From assembly GCA_964433755.1 (NCBI GenBank), contig CAYSSR010000003.1, positions 1-64,000 of the forward strand: DNA of 64,000 nt, read 5' to 3'. Below the pieces are notes generated by a model. It was not told where the DNA came from, did no database searches, and saw only the letters and a program-made list of their open reading frames with translations. Positions 1 through 8,682 of this stretch are shown here, one piece after another. The DNA comes from JAUVXJ01 sp964433755. GTDB lineage: Bacteria > Chloroflexota > Anaerolineae > UBA7937 > B3-Chlor. The translations under genes were made by a program, and so were the position numbers. Numbering within the stretch: the first letter of the stretch is position 1; each line of letters begins with the position of its first letter.

Positions 1-1
1 C

Positions 2-436
2 CTGCGGGTCAACCTCATCGGCCTGGAGGGAGAGGGGATCAAGGAGATCGCAGAGGTCGCTCGCGTCGAAGACCGCAACCACTTCGAGGCGCTGATCCCT
101 CGCATCTACGAGCTGGGCGGGGAGCTGCCGGAGAACATGAAGGACTTCCACGATCTGTCGGCCTGCCGTCCCGCGTCGCTGCCCGAGGACCCTACGGACA
201 CCATCGCTATGCTCACAGTCCTCGTGGAAGCCGAGAGATGCGCGGTGCGAGGTTACACCCAGATCTGCAACATGACCGCGGGCAAGGACCACCGGACCTA
301 CGATCTGTCTCTGGCTATCCTCAACGAGGAGATCGAGCACGAATCGTGGTTCTCCGAGTTCCTTGGCGAAGGCCCCTCCGGGCATTTCATGCGCCGGGGT
401 GACACCTCCCCCTTCGTCTCCAAGTTCCTCAAGTAG
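2..436 (+). CDS. Dps-like ferritin (DPSL/thioferritin type), 5' truncated
   Basis: The frame is open from base 2, so the N-terminus lies outside the window. About 144 residues remain. The last ~60 residues carry the DPSL signature: E-x2-C-AVRGY-x3-C, a Cys pair beside ferroxidase ligands, followed by an EEIEHE metal-binding helix. In the known family (archaeal and anaerobe DpsL/thioferritin) twelve subunits form a cage that oxidises Fe(II) with peroxide and protects against oxidative damage in the cytoplasm. It is followed at 520 by a cytochrome b5-like protein and at 772-1039 (opposite strand) by a decayed flavodoxin, suggesting an oxidative-stress or redox neighbourhood. The family call is secure; the exact physiological role is inferred. 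Confidence 0.85.
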   Translation: MRVNLIGLEGEGIKEIAEVARVEDRNHFEALIPRIYELGGELPENMKDFHDLSACRPASLPEDPTDTIAMLTVLVEAERCAVRGYTQICNMTAGKDHRTYDLSLAILNEEIEHESWFSEFLGEGPSGHFMRRGDTSPFVSKFLK

Positions 437-519
437 ACTCAGGAGGAGCGAGGGGGAAGTCCTGGCTCTGGTGACTTCCCCCTCGCCAAACTCTCCAAAC
501 CGGCGGGAGGTAGCCACAG

Positions 520-756
520 ATGAGGGAGTACACCATGGAAGAAGTTGCGCAGTGTACCGGCGAGGACGGCAAACCGGCGCTGATCGCCTGCAACGGGAAG
601 GTGTACGACGTGTCGGAGAGTTACCACTGGCGTAGGGGCCGGCATCAAGTCCTGCACCGCGCGGGGACGGACCTCACGGCCGAGCTATCGCGAGCGCCCC
701 ACGGCGCGCACCTCCTGAACAGGGTGCCGGTGGTGGGAACACTGCGGGAGGGGTGA
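520..756 (+). CDS. Small cytochrome b5-like haem-binding protein
   Basis: A 78-residue protein of the short prokaryotic cytochrome b5-like haem/steroid-binding family. Visible features are the GKPALIACNGKVYDVS strand-turn region near residues 17-32, then W-x2-G-x-H and a second H-x-AG-x-DLT, and the APHG...VPVVG ending typical of these proteins. The two histidines (residues ~40 and 45) are the likely haem ligands. GGGAGGT lies 10 nt before the ATG at 520; a second ATG at 535 also has a purine-rich lead, so the start may be five codons later. The partner is unknown. Proximity to a Dps-like ferritin and a dead flavodoxin suggests electron transfer or redox sensing, which is inference. Confidence 0.8.
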   Translation: MREYTMEEVAQCTGEDGKPALIACNGKVYDVSESYHWRRGRHQVLHRAGTDLTAELSRAPHGAHLLNRVPVVGTLREG

Positions 757-771
757 GCACCTGAGTGGGGA

Positions 772-1039
772 CTAGCCCCCTGTTGCCTGCGAACGACACT
801 TTCTGGCAAAGCCCCGCGCTCTGTCGAGATACTCCTCGCAGGCCGCCTCGTCCAGCTCTCCTAGCTGGCCGGGCTTCAGGTTCTCGAAAGCCAGGCTGCC
901 CGCTACCTCGATGCCCCTCTCTCGGAGGATCTCCTCCAGGTCGCTCAGCGTGGTGCCCAGCGCCGAGTTCCTCCGCCATGGCCTCGGCCACGCCCCTGGT
1001 GTTGCCGCTCTTGGAGAAGTAGACGATGGTGGCTTTCAC
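772..1039 (-). pseudogene. Flavodoxin remnant with internal deletion and frameshift
   Basis: On the minus strand a GTG at 1039 opens a flavodoxin N-terminus: strand, then the FMN phosphate loop SKSGNTRG, then AEAMAEELG. At about 956-970 the frame is lost and the next frame resumes with LGTTLSDLEEILRERG, then LAFENLKPGQL, and stops at 772-774. This second block is the normal C-terminal flavodoxin helix region. The central ~60 residues, including the second FMN-contacting loop, are missing. Both blocks are on one strand in the right order, so this is a single gene with an internal deletion plus a frame change, not two genes. An intact flavodoxin is ~140 residues; ~85 codons remain. Unlikely to bind FMN. 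Confidence 0.8.
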
Positions 1040-1063
1040 GAGATACCCTCTTTGCTTCGCCAT

Positions 1064-1734
1064 GGTGACGCACTGACCCTACTCCGCGCAGCCCAGCAGT
1101 TCAAACCTCGACACCGGAACGCGTCAGGCAACCAACCTGTCTACCGATACTGCAGTGTCCCACCGCGCGCATCTGCAGCCAAGGGAACCTCTGGCGGGTA
1201 GCTTGTGGGAGGGAACAGGTGGTCATTTGGGGCTGGACCAGCGAGCCCTGGCAGAGTGACGCCACGTGACGTGCGCCATTGGCTCCATGTTGCATGTACG
1301 ATAGTGGCCTCCCCGGTGGCACCAGAGACTGTGGCCCGCATACCTGCTTCGCACACAGCGTGCCCTGTGGGCTGGGTGCGTCAAGTCCTGCCGAGAAAAC
1401 CGGCATGGCTGGCTGAGCCAGCCAGAATGCACCTCACAGCCGCCCCAGACGCGTCGCGACTTCAGGTGCAGAACCAGTCAGCGTGGGACTCGCCCGCGCC
1501 GGACTATCTCCGGCTCTGACAGGCTGCCAGTCTTGAATACCACCTTCTCTGGGTCAAGAAGCGAGATCTGCGACCTAGCTTCAACCGACGCGCAAATGTC
1601 TCGAGGAGTCGCCTCCTTGGCAATCATCTCCGTCTCAGCGTGCACGTGCCTGGCACGTCGTTCGCCGCATCAGCAGGATTTCCGGCGAACACCTTCTGCC
1701 TCTTGTGCGATGCTGGACAGAGCCCGTCTACCCT
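1064..1734. other. Intergenic region, no gene seen
   Basis: No open frame here has coding character, a credible ribosome-binding site or a recognisable product. It separates the redox remnants on the left from the accessory thymidylate-kinase/HD island on the right. Confidence 0.5.
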
Positions 1735-1763
1735 TTGCGCACATGCCGCGATGATGGTATACT
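1735..1763 (+). promoter_or_regulatory. Sigma70-type promoter candidate
   Basis: TTGCGC at 1735-1740 and TATACT at 1758-1763 are separated by exactly 17 bp. The nearest downstream gene is the thymidylate-kinase fusion starting near 2171, giving a leader of about 400 nt with no recognised gene. It is a plausible but unproven promoter for that gene or for a short RNA. Confidence 0.4.
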
Positions 1764-2170
1764 AGGCGGTGTTGCCTGACTAAGTCTGTCTCACGGCTGC
1801 CCATGTGATCCCACTCAAGGCAAGAACAGCAAAGTGTCATTTGCATCCAATTCGTTTGTCTCCTGACAGCATAGGAGGCGTGTGTCGTGCTCAGGTGAAG
1901 GTGCCAGGCCTAGTATCGGAGCTCCGACTTCAGCAAAGGTATGTTGGGAGACTGGTGCCCGAACGTGACTGCGCCATTGATCCGGAAAATGCCGCCCTAG
2001 CGATACCCCGTGACTGATCATGCCGCAGTCAGTTGCCTGGACTTGGCCTGAAATGAGCACCTGGCGAACCAAGCACCCTGCTGGTGCTGTCTAGCACTCC
2101 GAGGAGTCGCAGTGATCCAACACAATCTCTTTGTTCTCAAGACAGTCAGAAAGCGGGAGATGAATCACAG

Positions 2171-3565
2171 ATGGTTCAGACCAAGGACAGCTTCTTTCTA
2201 GTCATTGAGGGACTAGACGGCTCCGGCAAGACACAGATCTCACGCAGGTTGGTGCAGATCCTGCAGTCCACTCACAAGGATCAGGTCAAGCTGACCTTCG
2301 AACCCCACGATCCGTCGTGCTCGGGCTTGTTCATCCGCCAGGTCCTGATGAATAGGCTGAAAGGCGTCTCACCAAGAACACTCGCACTCGCCTTTGCGGC
2401 CAATCGAGCAGATCATTGCGATAGGGAAATCGACAAGTATCTCAAGCCTGGCGACAAACGCATAGTCCTATGCGACCGATACTACCTGTCCTCCCTTGTC
2501 TATCAGTCGAGCGACGAACTCACTCTGGACGATGTAATGGCCTTTAACGCCGGAGCTAGGCAGCCAGACCTAACCATCTTTCTTGATGCGAGTGACAGAA
2601 CCTGCTACGAGAGAATGAGAAGACGCCCGGAAGACAAGCAGCTCTTTGAGAAGAACCTCCGGGAAACACGCCGCAAATACGGGCTTGCCATTGAGTTCTT
2701 GAGGCAGCGAGGTGAGACCATCGTTGAGGTGCAAGCGGACCCGCCCATCGACGAAGTGCTGGGAAGTATCTTGACCGTGCTGGATGAACACGGTCCCAAG
2801 TGGCTCATCACTCAGCGGCCGTTCTCGACAGCCACTCTGCCCCAGGTGTTCTCGTTGAACGGCAGCGCAGATCTGCGGGTCAAGGACGTCGCGCGAGACC
2901 TGTCGAAGCATTGGGGACTCCTCTCCCTTGGAAGTGAGCGCGCCCTGTTCGAGTCAATCAGTGCATTCGGGAGAGAAGTTGATAAGCTGATTCAGGAACT
3001 GTCATATAACGATCTAGGTGCCCTCTTTCTGGATTGTATTGGCCGGTCGGGGTACACAGTTCTTGACAGACTCCCTTGGACTGACCTAGACGCCTTTGAA
3101 CTACAGTACGAGATGCCTCTCCACGCAACACAGCGCGGCACCGCCCTTTTGTTGGGCGAAGCACAACGATACGCCGTGATTGCGAAGAAGGTGCTTCTCC
3201 TTGAGCAGTTCTCAGACTTCATGTTCGTACTGGATCCTAACCCGTCACACCTGGTTAACAGCCACTATGAACGTGACCTTGTGCACTATGGTGATAATGG
3301 TGGAACATCTCTGTCCCCGTCCACGCGTGTGATAGAGCGGTCGGACATCGCGAGACTCGTGCTCGCTAGCAGTCTCTATTCCTACCTAGATGAGCACTAT
3401 TTGACTGTCAGCGCTCTCGGGCAGAAGGACATATTCTTTAACGTGATTCGGGATCTAGGACTGGACTGGCAATGGGACAAGGTCGGCTTGCCATCGGTGG
3501 CTGCGACACATTCCGACGATGAGCCAGTGGATGGAGGAATCCCTGAACCGGTCGGGCGATCTTAG
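2171..3565 (+). CDS. Thymidylate-kinase-like P-loop protein with long unknown C-terminal domain
   Basis: The first ~215 residues form a TMK fold: Walker A IEGLDGSGKT near residues 10-20, the DRYYLSSLVYQ motif near 105-115, and an Arg-rich lid RMRRRPED near 145-152. TMK phosphorylates dTMP to dTDP. The protein then continues for about 250 residues with no domain I recognise, whereas ordinary TMKs end near 210. The ATG at 2171 is preferred over the upstream in-frame 2084 because GGGAGA lies 10 nt before it and the TMK fold begins right after. A canonical tmk lies at 49570, so this is not the housekeeping enzyme. It converges on an HD-domain dNTPase gene (4199-5899), so a nucleotide-based defence or regulatory role is possible (inference). 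Confidence 0.75.
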   Translation: MVQTKDSFFLVIEGLDGSGKTQISRRLVQILQSTHKDQVKLTFEPHDPSCSGLFIRQVLMNRLKGVSPRTLALAFAANRADHCDREIDKYLKPGDKRIVLCDRYYLSSLVYQSSDELTLDDVMAFNAGARQPDLTIFLDASDRTCYERMRRRPEDKQLFEKNLRETRRKYGLAIEFLRQRGETIVEVQADPPIDEVLGSILTVLDEHGPKWLITQRPFSTATLPQVFSLNGSADLRVKDVARDLSKHWGLLSLGSERALFESISAFGREVDKLIQELSYNDLGALFLDCIGRSGYTVLDRLPWTDLDAFELQYEMPLHATQRGTALLLGEAQRYAVIAKKVLLLEQFSDFMFVLDPNPSHLVNSHYERDLVHYGDNGGTSLSPSTRVIERSDIARLVLASSLYSYLDEHYLTVSALGQKDIFFNVIRDLGLDWQWDKVGLPSVAATHSDDEPVDGGIPEPVGRS

Positions 3566-3913
3566 CCGGGATGCGACTAGGCGGCGGCAACCAGTCTTCC
3601 ACGCGTGCCATTGTTGGATGAGTCATCAAGGGAGCCAGATTCTGCCAGGATAGGCCGCATAGCCTCGGCCTCATGGCACTGGTTCTGGAAGCCGTGGGTC
3701 GACCAAGAGATGCGGGGACTCGCACCGCGGGACAATAGTGTTGTGGGGAGTGGCTGCCAACTACTCTGGCGTTGGCTCGCGCAGATTCAGTGCTTCACGC
3801 CGGGTTCGCGACGCACCCTCCTGCTCGCCCCTGGCGCGGCACACGGTAGTGGCGGAGATAGTGTTCCCACCAAACCAGTTGCGACCTTCTGGTCTGCTTG
3901 GTCGCAGGCTACC
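3566..3913. other. Intergenic region between convergent genes
   Basis: About 350 bp lies between the stop of the kinase fusion and the stop of the small minus-strand gene. No convincing frame, tRNA or T-tailed terminator was seen. Confidence 0.4.
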
Positions 3914-4141
3914 TCATGAGCGTCGTCGATAGTGAAGCTTGTTGTCAACCTCCTCAAGCTTTTCCACGGCGCGCAACGTTTCGACGTATTGCCTCACCGT
4001 GATGCCTGGGGCTAGAAGACGCTGCCCGTTCCGACGCAGATCGGCTGTGGGATATCCTTCATTACGCAGCTGACGGTCAAACTCCTCGAACGCGGCCGCA
4101 AATCCATTGCCTAGCCTCTTCTGCTTTTCCTGCAAACTCAT
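3914..4141 (-). CDS. Small hypothetical protein downstream of HD dNTPase
   Basis: A 75-residue, highly charged, probably all-helical soluble protein beginning MSLQEKQKRLGNGF and ending RRRS. No family recognised. The ATG at 4141 is preferred over the GTG at 4162 because a run of AAGGGGG precedes it at ribosome-binding distance. It lies 57 bp downstream of the HD-domain gene on the same strand and is probably co-transcribed with it. The pairing suggests an accessory or regulatory subunit, which is inference from position only. Confidence 0.5.
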   Translation of the reverse strand: MSLQEKQKRLGNGFAAAFEEFDRQLRNEGYPTADLRRNGQRLLAPGITVRQYVETLRAVEKLEEVDNKLHYRRRS

Positions 4142-4198
4142 CCTACTGCCCCCTTCCCTCACCGAGCGTACTACGTCGCGATCCCGGTAGGGTATCCT

Positions 4199-5899
4199 TT
4201 ACCCATCAATGATCGACCTCAATCTGTCCGCTATCTGGTCCTCAATCCAGTCTTTTGTTTCTACTCCCGAAGATGCGATAGTGCCCTGGTCGATGTACCA
4301 GAGATTGAACGGCATTGTGCTGGCAATCTTATGCTGGAGGAACTCTCTCAGCTCCGACAAGCGAAAGAAGTCCGCCGCGCTCTTGTCTTGACCGAAACCG
4401 TCTGTTATCTTGCTCGATGAGTCTCCGATGATAACACTGAGCGGTGCCTCGCTACCCGTTTCCTGATTCAGGGATTCGGATATCTCTATCTCCCACTCGT
4501 ACTTCTTCACTCGCACCGACATCGCGACCCACTCGGCGCCTTCGGTCTCATCCGCACTTGTCAGAGCACGCGGCCCTTTCTCTTTGACAAAGCTATGGTA
4601 TTCATCATCTCTCTTAAAAAGTGATCGAAACCGATCTCTGTCTTCAACGAGCGATTCGAACAGAAAGCGAATCAATCTGTCTTCATCCGAACCGTTTGTG
4701 CTCTGTCGATAGCCTTCTCGAATCTCATGCTCTAGCCAAGGATCATCGAACTGGGTCAACAACTCCTGCTTGAGTCTAGCGTGACCAACCTGGTCCGCAA
4801 CGGCCAAAGGCGCTTGAGGCCCGAATTGAAGCAGCTTCCTCAGATTGCTCAGGAACGGCGAGAGTCTGCCAGCCAGCATTAAATGGTATATCAGCCTTTC
4901 GAGCAACTCATCAAAGAAGTGAACCTTGTGATGCGCCGCAACGTACTTGTACTCTAGGAATCTCTCCCAGAGAAGCTTCTCCGCCTCTGAAGCAGCCCTC
5001 AAAGATGGACAAGGTGCATACTCCCCATCGGCCTTCTTTCGGAGTTCATAGGTGGAGAATAGGCGGTTGTAGTCTACCGAACTCGTCAGCAAGCCCGAGA
5101 ACAAAGAGTCTCGGCGTACGAAATCTATCCGATCTGCGTCAAGAACTCCAGCAATCAGCGAATGTGAGATTGGCATGGACGGCCCGTTGAGGATCTCATT
5201 CGCCGCTTCAGTGAGCAGGCAGGCTTGAACGACCGGCGAGGCACCGTCTCCCGGCATTGACCTGAGGTCCTGAATCATGACGTAGATGAAGTTTCGTGCC
5301 AGCGACTCGTGGGGTCGGTCCCAAGGGCCCTTCCCGCAAGCAGACGCCTCCTCCGAATCCTGGTAGATCGCTAGCTTTGTCCTGAGTGCAGTTTGTTGCT
5401 CGCGCAAAGCGGTAGGGGAATCGTAGACTCCGAGGTCATAGTCCAAGAAGCTTTGCAGTGCGAATTCGAAGACATGGCTATAGGGAAGGTGACCAATGTC
5501 GTGAAGCAGAGCTGCGACCCGGATGGAGGCGAGCAACACCGCCCAGTCATCGGGACAGCTCGTGACCGAGCACACAGACTTAGAGATATGGACTCCCGCC
5601 GTGTTGACTCTCGATCCGAATGTCCCTTCGACCCCCTCTCGCTCCACTCGAAGCTGTTCCAGTGCTTCGCTTGAAGAATTGGTTACAAGGTTAGCGAACA
5701 TCTGAGTGGCAACATGCATCACCCCGATGCTGTGACTGAATCTAGAATGTCGCAGGCCTGGATAGACCCTGAAAGCACAAGAGGTCTGGACAACATTGTG
5801 AAGACGGTTGAGCAGAAAGTGATTGAGAAGCTCCTTTTCCCATTCAAAGATCTCAGTGTTGCCCCACACAGGATCCTTTATGAAGCTCCGCTTCGACAT
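4199..5899 (-). CDS. HD-domain phosphohydrolase, SAMHD1/YwfO-like dNTPase
   Basis: A 566-residue protein with the order of motifs seen in SAMHD1-like and YwfO-like dNTP triphosphohydrolases: RHSRFSHSIGVMHVA near residue 50, LLHDIGHLPYSH near 130, and DADRIDFVRRDSLFSG near 250. The H...HD...D residues that bind the catalytic metal are all present. Family members hydrolyse dNTPs to nucleoside plus triphosphate and several are antiviral. The C-terminal ~250 residues are divergent. The start at 5899 is chosen for a GGAGG 7 nt upstream; the frame is open to 5953. It is followed by a small gene at 3914 and faces a thymidylate-kinase fusion. Base composition looks less GC-rich than the neighbours, consistent with transfer. 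A second HD protein of similar length and motifs is at 54646. Confidence 0.8.
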   Translation of the reverse strand: MSKRSFIKDPVWGNTEIFEWEKELLNHFLLNRLHNVVQTSCAFRVYPGLRHSRFSHSIGVMHVATQMFANLVTNSSSEALEQLRVEREGVEGTFGSRVNTAGVHISKSVCSVTSCPDDWAVLLASIRVAALLHDIGHLPYSHVFEFALQSFLDYDLGVYDSPTALREQQTALRTKLAIYQDSEEASACGKGPWDRPHESLARNFIYVMIQDLRSMPGDGASPVVQACLLTEAANEILNGPSMPISHSLIAGVLDADRIDFVRRDSLFSGLLTSSVDYNRLFSTYELRKKADGEYAPCPSLRAASEAEKLLWERFLEYKYVAAHHKVHFFDELLERLIYHLMLAGRLSPFLSNLRKLLQFGPQAPLAVADQVGHARLKQELLTQFDDPWLEHEIREGYRQSTNGSDEDRLIRFLFESLVEDRDRFRSLFKRDDEYHSFVKEKGPRALTSADETEGAEWVAMSVRVKKYEWEIEISESLNQETGSEAPLSVIIGDSSSKITDGFGQDKSAADFFRLSELREFLQHKIASTMPFNLWYIDQGTIASSGVETKDWIEDQIADRLRSIIDG

Positions 5900-6452
5900 G
5901 AGAGATCCTCCGGCCCAACTGCAAGCGTTGACCGCTGAAAAGAAGCCCGTCATCCTTCAGCAGCTAGGATTCACTGAACGCCTATGGCAGAAGGAAGGGC
6001 CCGTACTACCGCATTGGGATGTCCAAGCCAACCAACACTGTGCGTCCGCGAAATCGGAACTCTGCCACAGCTCCGCAAGTACCTGCGTGACAGCTCCGAG
6101 CATCGCGAGCAGATCACGCCACCGTTTCGTGGTGTACACTCAACCGCTCAGAACCGGAGGGAAGTACGCACCACAGACGACTAGGTACCCTGCAGGGAAC
6201 GATGCTATAGTGGCCATTATAGAGCATGAAACGGGAAAGGTCAAATGGTGGTGCACGCAGGCTCGCCTGCACCCCATCTTGACAGTGGCGATAAGTGGGC
6301 AGCGGCCCATTCGGTACGCTATACCGGCCGCATCATATCAGGCGCCTCAGTCTAGCTCTCACTCTGGATTCTGGCGCTTCGCCGCAGGTGTACTTCATGA
6401 CATCGTGGGCGAATGATGCAGGAAACGTGCAGGCCTCTTTCCATAGCCCCAT
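5900..6452. other. Intergenic region, no gene seen
   Basis: About 550 bp upstream of the HD gene and downstream of a minus-strand membrane gene. A TATAGT box occurs near 6205 but no well-spaced -35 was found. Nothing else supported. Confidence 0.4.
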
Positions 6453-7175
6453 TCAACCTGGCGATGGCGGCAAAGCCACGCTCTCTCCCTCGATCCTACT
6501 GCAGACAAGCGGCACCCTGTTATCGCTCTCAGGGCGCGTCAGCTTCTCCACCAGGATCAGATGCGGGTAGCATGCACAACGACCTGTCCGCTGACACCAC
6601 ACCCCAGGTCTCGAAGCCCCTGTTCCATGCCACACCGCAGACCCAGCGTACAGCAGCGCCCCAGCAACGACCATCGCCGCCGGGATCAACAACATCGCAG
6701 CCCACGCGAAGGCGAGATGCCGCACCATGTCCCCAACCAGGCTGCCCTCCGCCTGGCCCAGGTCCAGCTCCGCTTCCTCTTCGCCCCCTTCTTCCACTGG
6801 CTTCGGGAAGTTGAGAAAGTCGGAGAATACGGTGTTCCCTCCTTCCTCTTCTTCCAGCCAGGCGTAGGAGACGATGAGAGAGTGGCTCAGAGTCGCCAAC
6901 TTGAGCCAGGCGCTCCCGATGAGCACCACCGCTGCCAGAATGAACGTCGAACCGGCCATGACCATGGCGGCCGCCGTAGGGCTGTAGGCCTGGTCACGGG
7001 CGGCTGTGTACGCAGACGTAGCCACTTGGCTCCACAACTGCCAGAGGTACCCACCAGTGCTGATCATGGACACTGCGTGCTTCGACGTCACCAGCAACGC
7101 AGCCAGCATGGCCACCCACACACCGAAGCCCATCCACAGAGGAAGGGGCCGTGAGGTTAGTTGCCCCCCTTCCAT
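6453..7175 (-). CDS. Hypothetical multi-pass membrane protein
   Basis: A 240-residue protein. Hydrophobic segments lie near residues 12-35 and 70-110 and in the VRHLAFAWAAMLLIPAAM region near 160-185, suggesting three or four membrane passes. An acidic EEEEGG / EEGGEEEAELD stretch lies between the second and third. The ATG at 7175 is preceded by GAGGAGAG; the frame is open to 7361 but lacks a better start. The last ~55 residues after the final membrane segment look unlike a normal protein end (mixed Cys/Arg, no periodicity), so a frameshift near 6620 is possible. No family recognised. Another minus-strand membrane gene (7608) lies upstream. Confidence 0.5.
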   Translation of the reverse strand: MEGGQLTSRPLPLWMGFGVWVAMLAALLVTSKHAVSMISTGGYLWQLWSQVATSAYTAARDQAYSPTAAAMVMAGSTFILAAVVLIGSAWLKLATLSHSLIVSYAWLEEEEGGNTVFSDFLNFPKPVEEGGEEEAELDLGQAEGSLVGDMVRHLAFAWAAMLLIPAAMVVAGALLYAGSAVWHGTGASRPGVWCQRTGRCACYPHLILVEKLTRPESDNRVPLVCSRIEGESVALPPSPG

Positions 7176-7607
7176 GTGTTCTCTCCTCGGGCGGTTTCTC
7201 CATCCCTGGGGGTGCTCCGGGCCCAAACCAGCCCACCTCCTCCGCTCTCGAACGGCACTGGTGCGATCTGTTGGTCCATGCATTGGCCCGAATGGCGTTT
7301 GGTGTGCCGAATTATCGCACGATGCGCTGATCGTGTCAAGCCGGTTTGCTATGGGTAACACCTCGACGCTGGAGGTCAGGTGGAGTCCGCGTCGGAGAGG
7401 CTCAGGGAGAACGGAGATTGTGGGCTTGCTCGCTCACTCGCCAGAGCATGAGGAAACCAACGAGCCACACTTGTCAGTGCAAGTGCCTCGGCGGCCGCAT
7501 GCACCTCACCATCTCCATGTCGTCTCCAACGCCGCCCTCCTAGCCGAGAACGAGTAGCCACTGCTCGCGCGCAGAGGGGTATGCAAGCAACATCGGGCCA
7601 TGATGGT
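7176..7607. other. Intergenic region, no gene seen
   Basis: About 430 bp between two minus-strand membrane-protein genes. No supported gene or regulatory site was identified. Confidence 0.35.
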
Positions 7608-8381
7608 CTACCAGACTTCGTCCGCAGGCCCTCCAAGCTCGAAGTAGATGGTCTTCTGCTTTCCGCCAGCCAGTTCGATGACCCACTCTTCGATCCGCCT
7701 GTGGCCCTCCGTCAATGGTCTGCGGTTCACCAGTGTCCAGCCTACGTTGGGGACGCCATGTCTGGCCTCTAACCACATTCCAGCAAGAACGATGTGCTTT
7801 CGCCCCCGCAGGTCACCTCGGAGGACGACCGCCCGATCCGAGGAGGTGCCATCTCCACCCTCGTACCCGTATCCGGCCCCGGCCAACGATTCCTCCAGAT
7901 TCCGAACGTCCTCCTTGACGACCTCCCGGTCTACCCAGTTCACGACCAAGAGCGGGAGCGCTACGGAGATGAAGAGGGCAACGACTGAGAATACCGCGAT
8001 GAGCACGAATACGTTGAACACAATGCTAGAGGGCAGGAACTGCCCCAGCAAGGTCAGTACGAACACGACGGCGTAGGGCACCACGAACAGGAATGAGCCT
8101 ATGATCCAGCCGGCGAGCCCGAGCCCGCGCGCCAATGGGTTTCGATAGACCTCCATCATTGACCGCTTGATGCCAATCCACTGCCAATCCCCGGCCTGTT
8201 CGAGGCCGCCTTCCGTGGTAGCCTGGGCGGTTCGCTTCTGGAAGGGTGAGAAGGCGCCGAAGAAGAACCACAGGATGTAAGGTATTCTGTGATGCGCCGA
8301 TCGTTGTTGGCCAGGGTACCCCGATTCGTCCGTGGGGTCCAGATCCATCTGAGATCTCGGACTGCCACCCCTGTCGCTCAT
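7608..8381 (-). CDS. Hypothetical membrane protein
   Basis: A 257-residue protein with two or three strongly hydrophobic spans (about residues 88-145: GWIIGSFLFVVPYAVVFVL and VFVLIAVFSVVALFISVALP). It has a soluble N-terminus and a ~90-residue soluble C-terminal part. The ATG at 8381 has an ideal AGGAGGAGG upstream. It lies upstream of the 6453-7175 gene on the same strand, about 430 bp apart, so shared transcription is uncertain. No family recognised. Confidence 0.6.
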   Translation of the reverse strand: MSDRGGSPRSQMDLDPTDESGYPGQQRSAHHRIPYILWFFFGAFSPFQKRTAQATTEGGLEQAGDWQWIGIKRSMMEVYRNPLARGLGLAGWIIGSFLFVVPYAVVFVLTLLGQFLPSSIVFNVFVLIAVFSVVALFISVALPLLVVNWVDREVVKEDVRNLEESLAGAGYGYEGGDGTSSDRAVVLRGDLRGRKHIVLAGMWLEARHGVPNVGWTLVNRRPLTEGHRRIEEWVIELAGGKQKTIYFELGGPADEVW

Positions 8382-8682
8382 GTCTGCTCCACCTCCTCCT
8401 CCAGGCACACCTCGCCTCTCGAGTACCGACACGCATGCGCATAGGGGTCCAACTGGCGGGCCACGCCCTCTTGAGAGAGCCAGCTAGCTGAGATTATCGC
8501 ACATCGTGGCTACAACGTCCAGGTCAGTTGCTCTAGCCGACACGGCGATAGGTGGCGTGCCGTAGCGCCCGGGCGAACGATGTCGGATGGGCAGCATAGA
8601 GAGGAGCGATGGCTCGGCGAGCGCCTCTGCGCTTGAGGGAGGTGGACTTCAGAGGAACGTGGGAGGCTAGCGTCGCAGGCAG
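8382..8682. other. Intergenic region, no gene seen
   Basis: About 300 bp between the glycosyltransferase-type gene end (8683) and the start of the membrane gene at 8381. No convincing promoter or terminator found. Confidence 0.3.

Noticed and set aside
2171..3565. Housekeeping thymidylate kinase
   Set aside because: A normal-length tmk in its usual gene context is at 49570; this protein is twice as long and in an accessory region.
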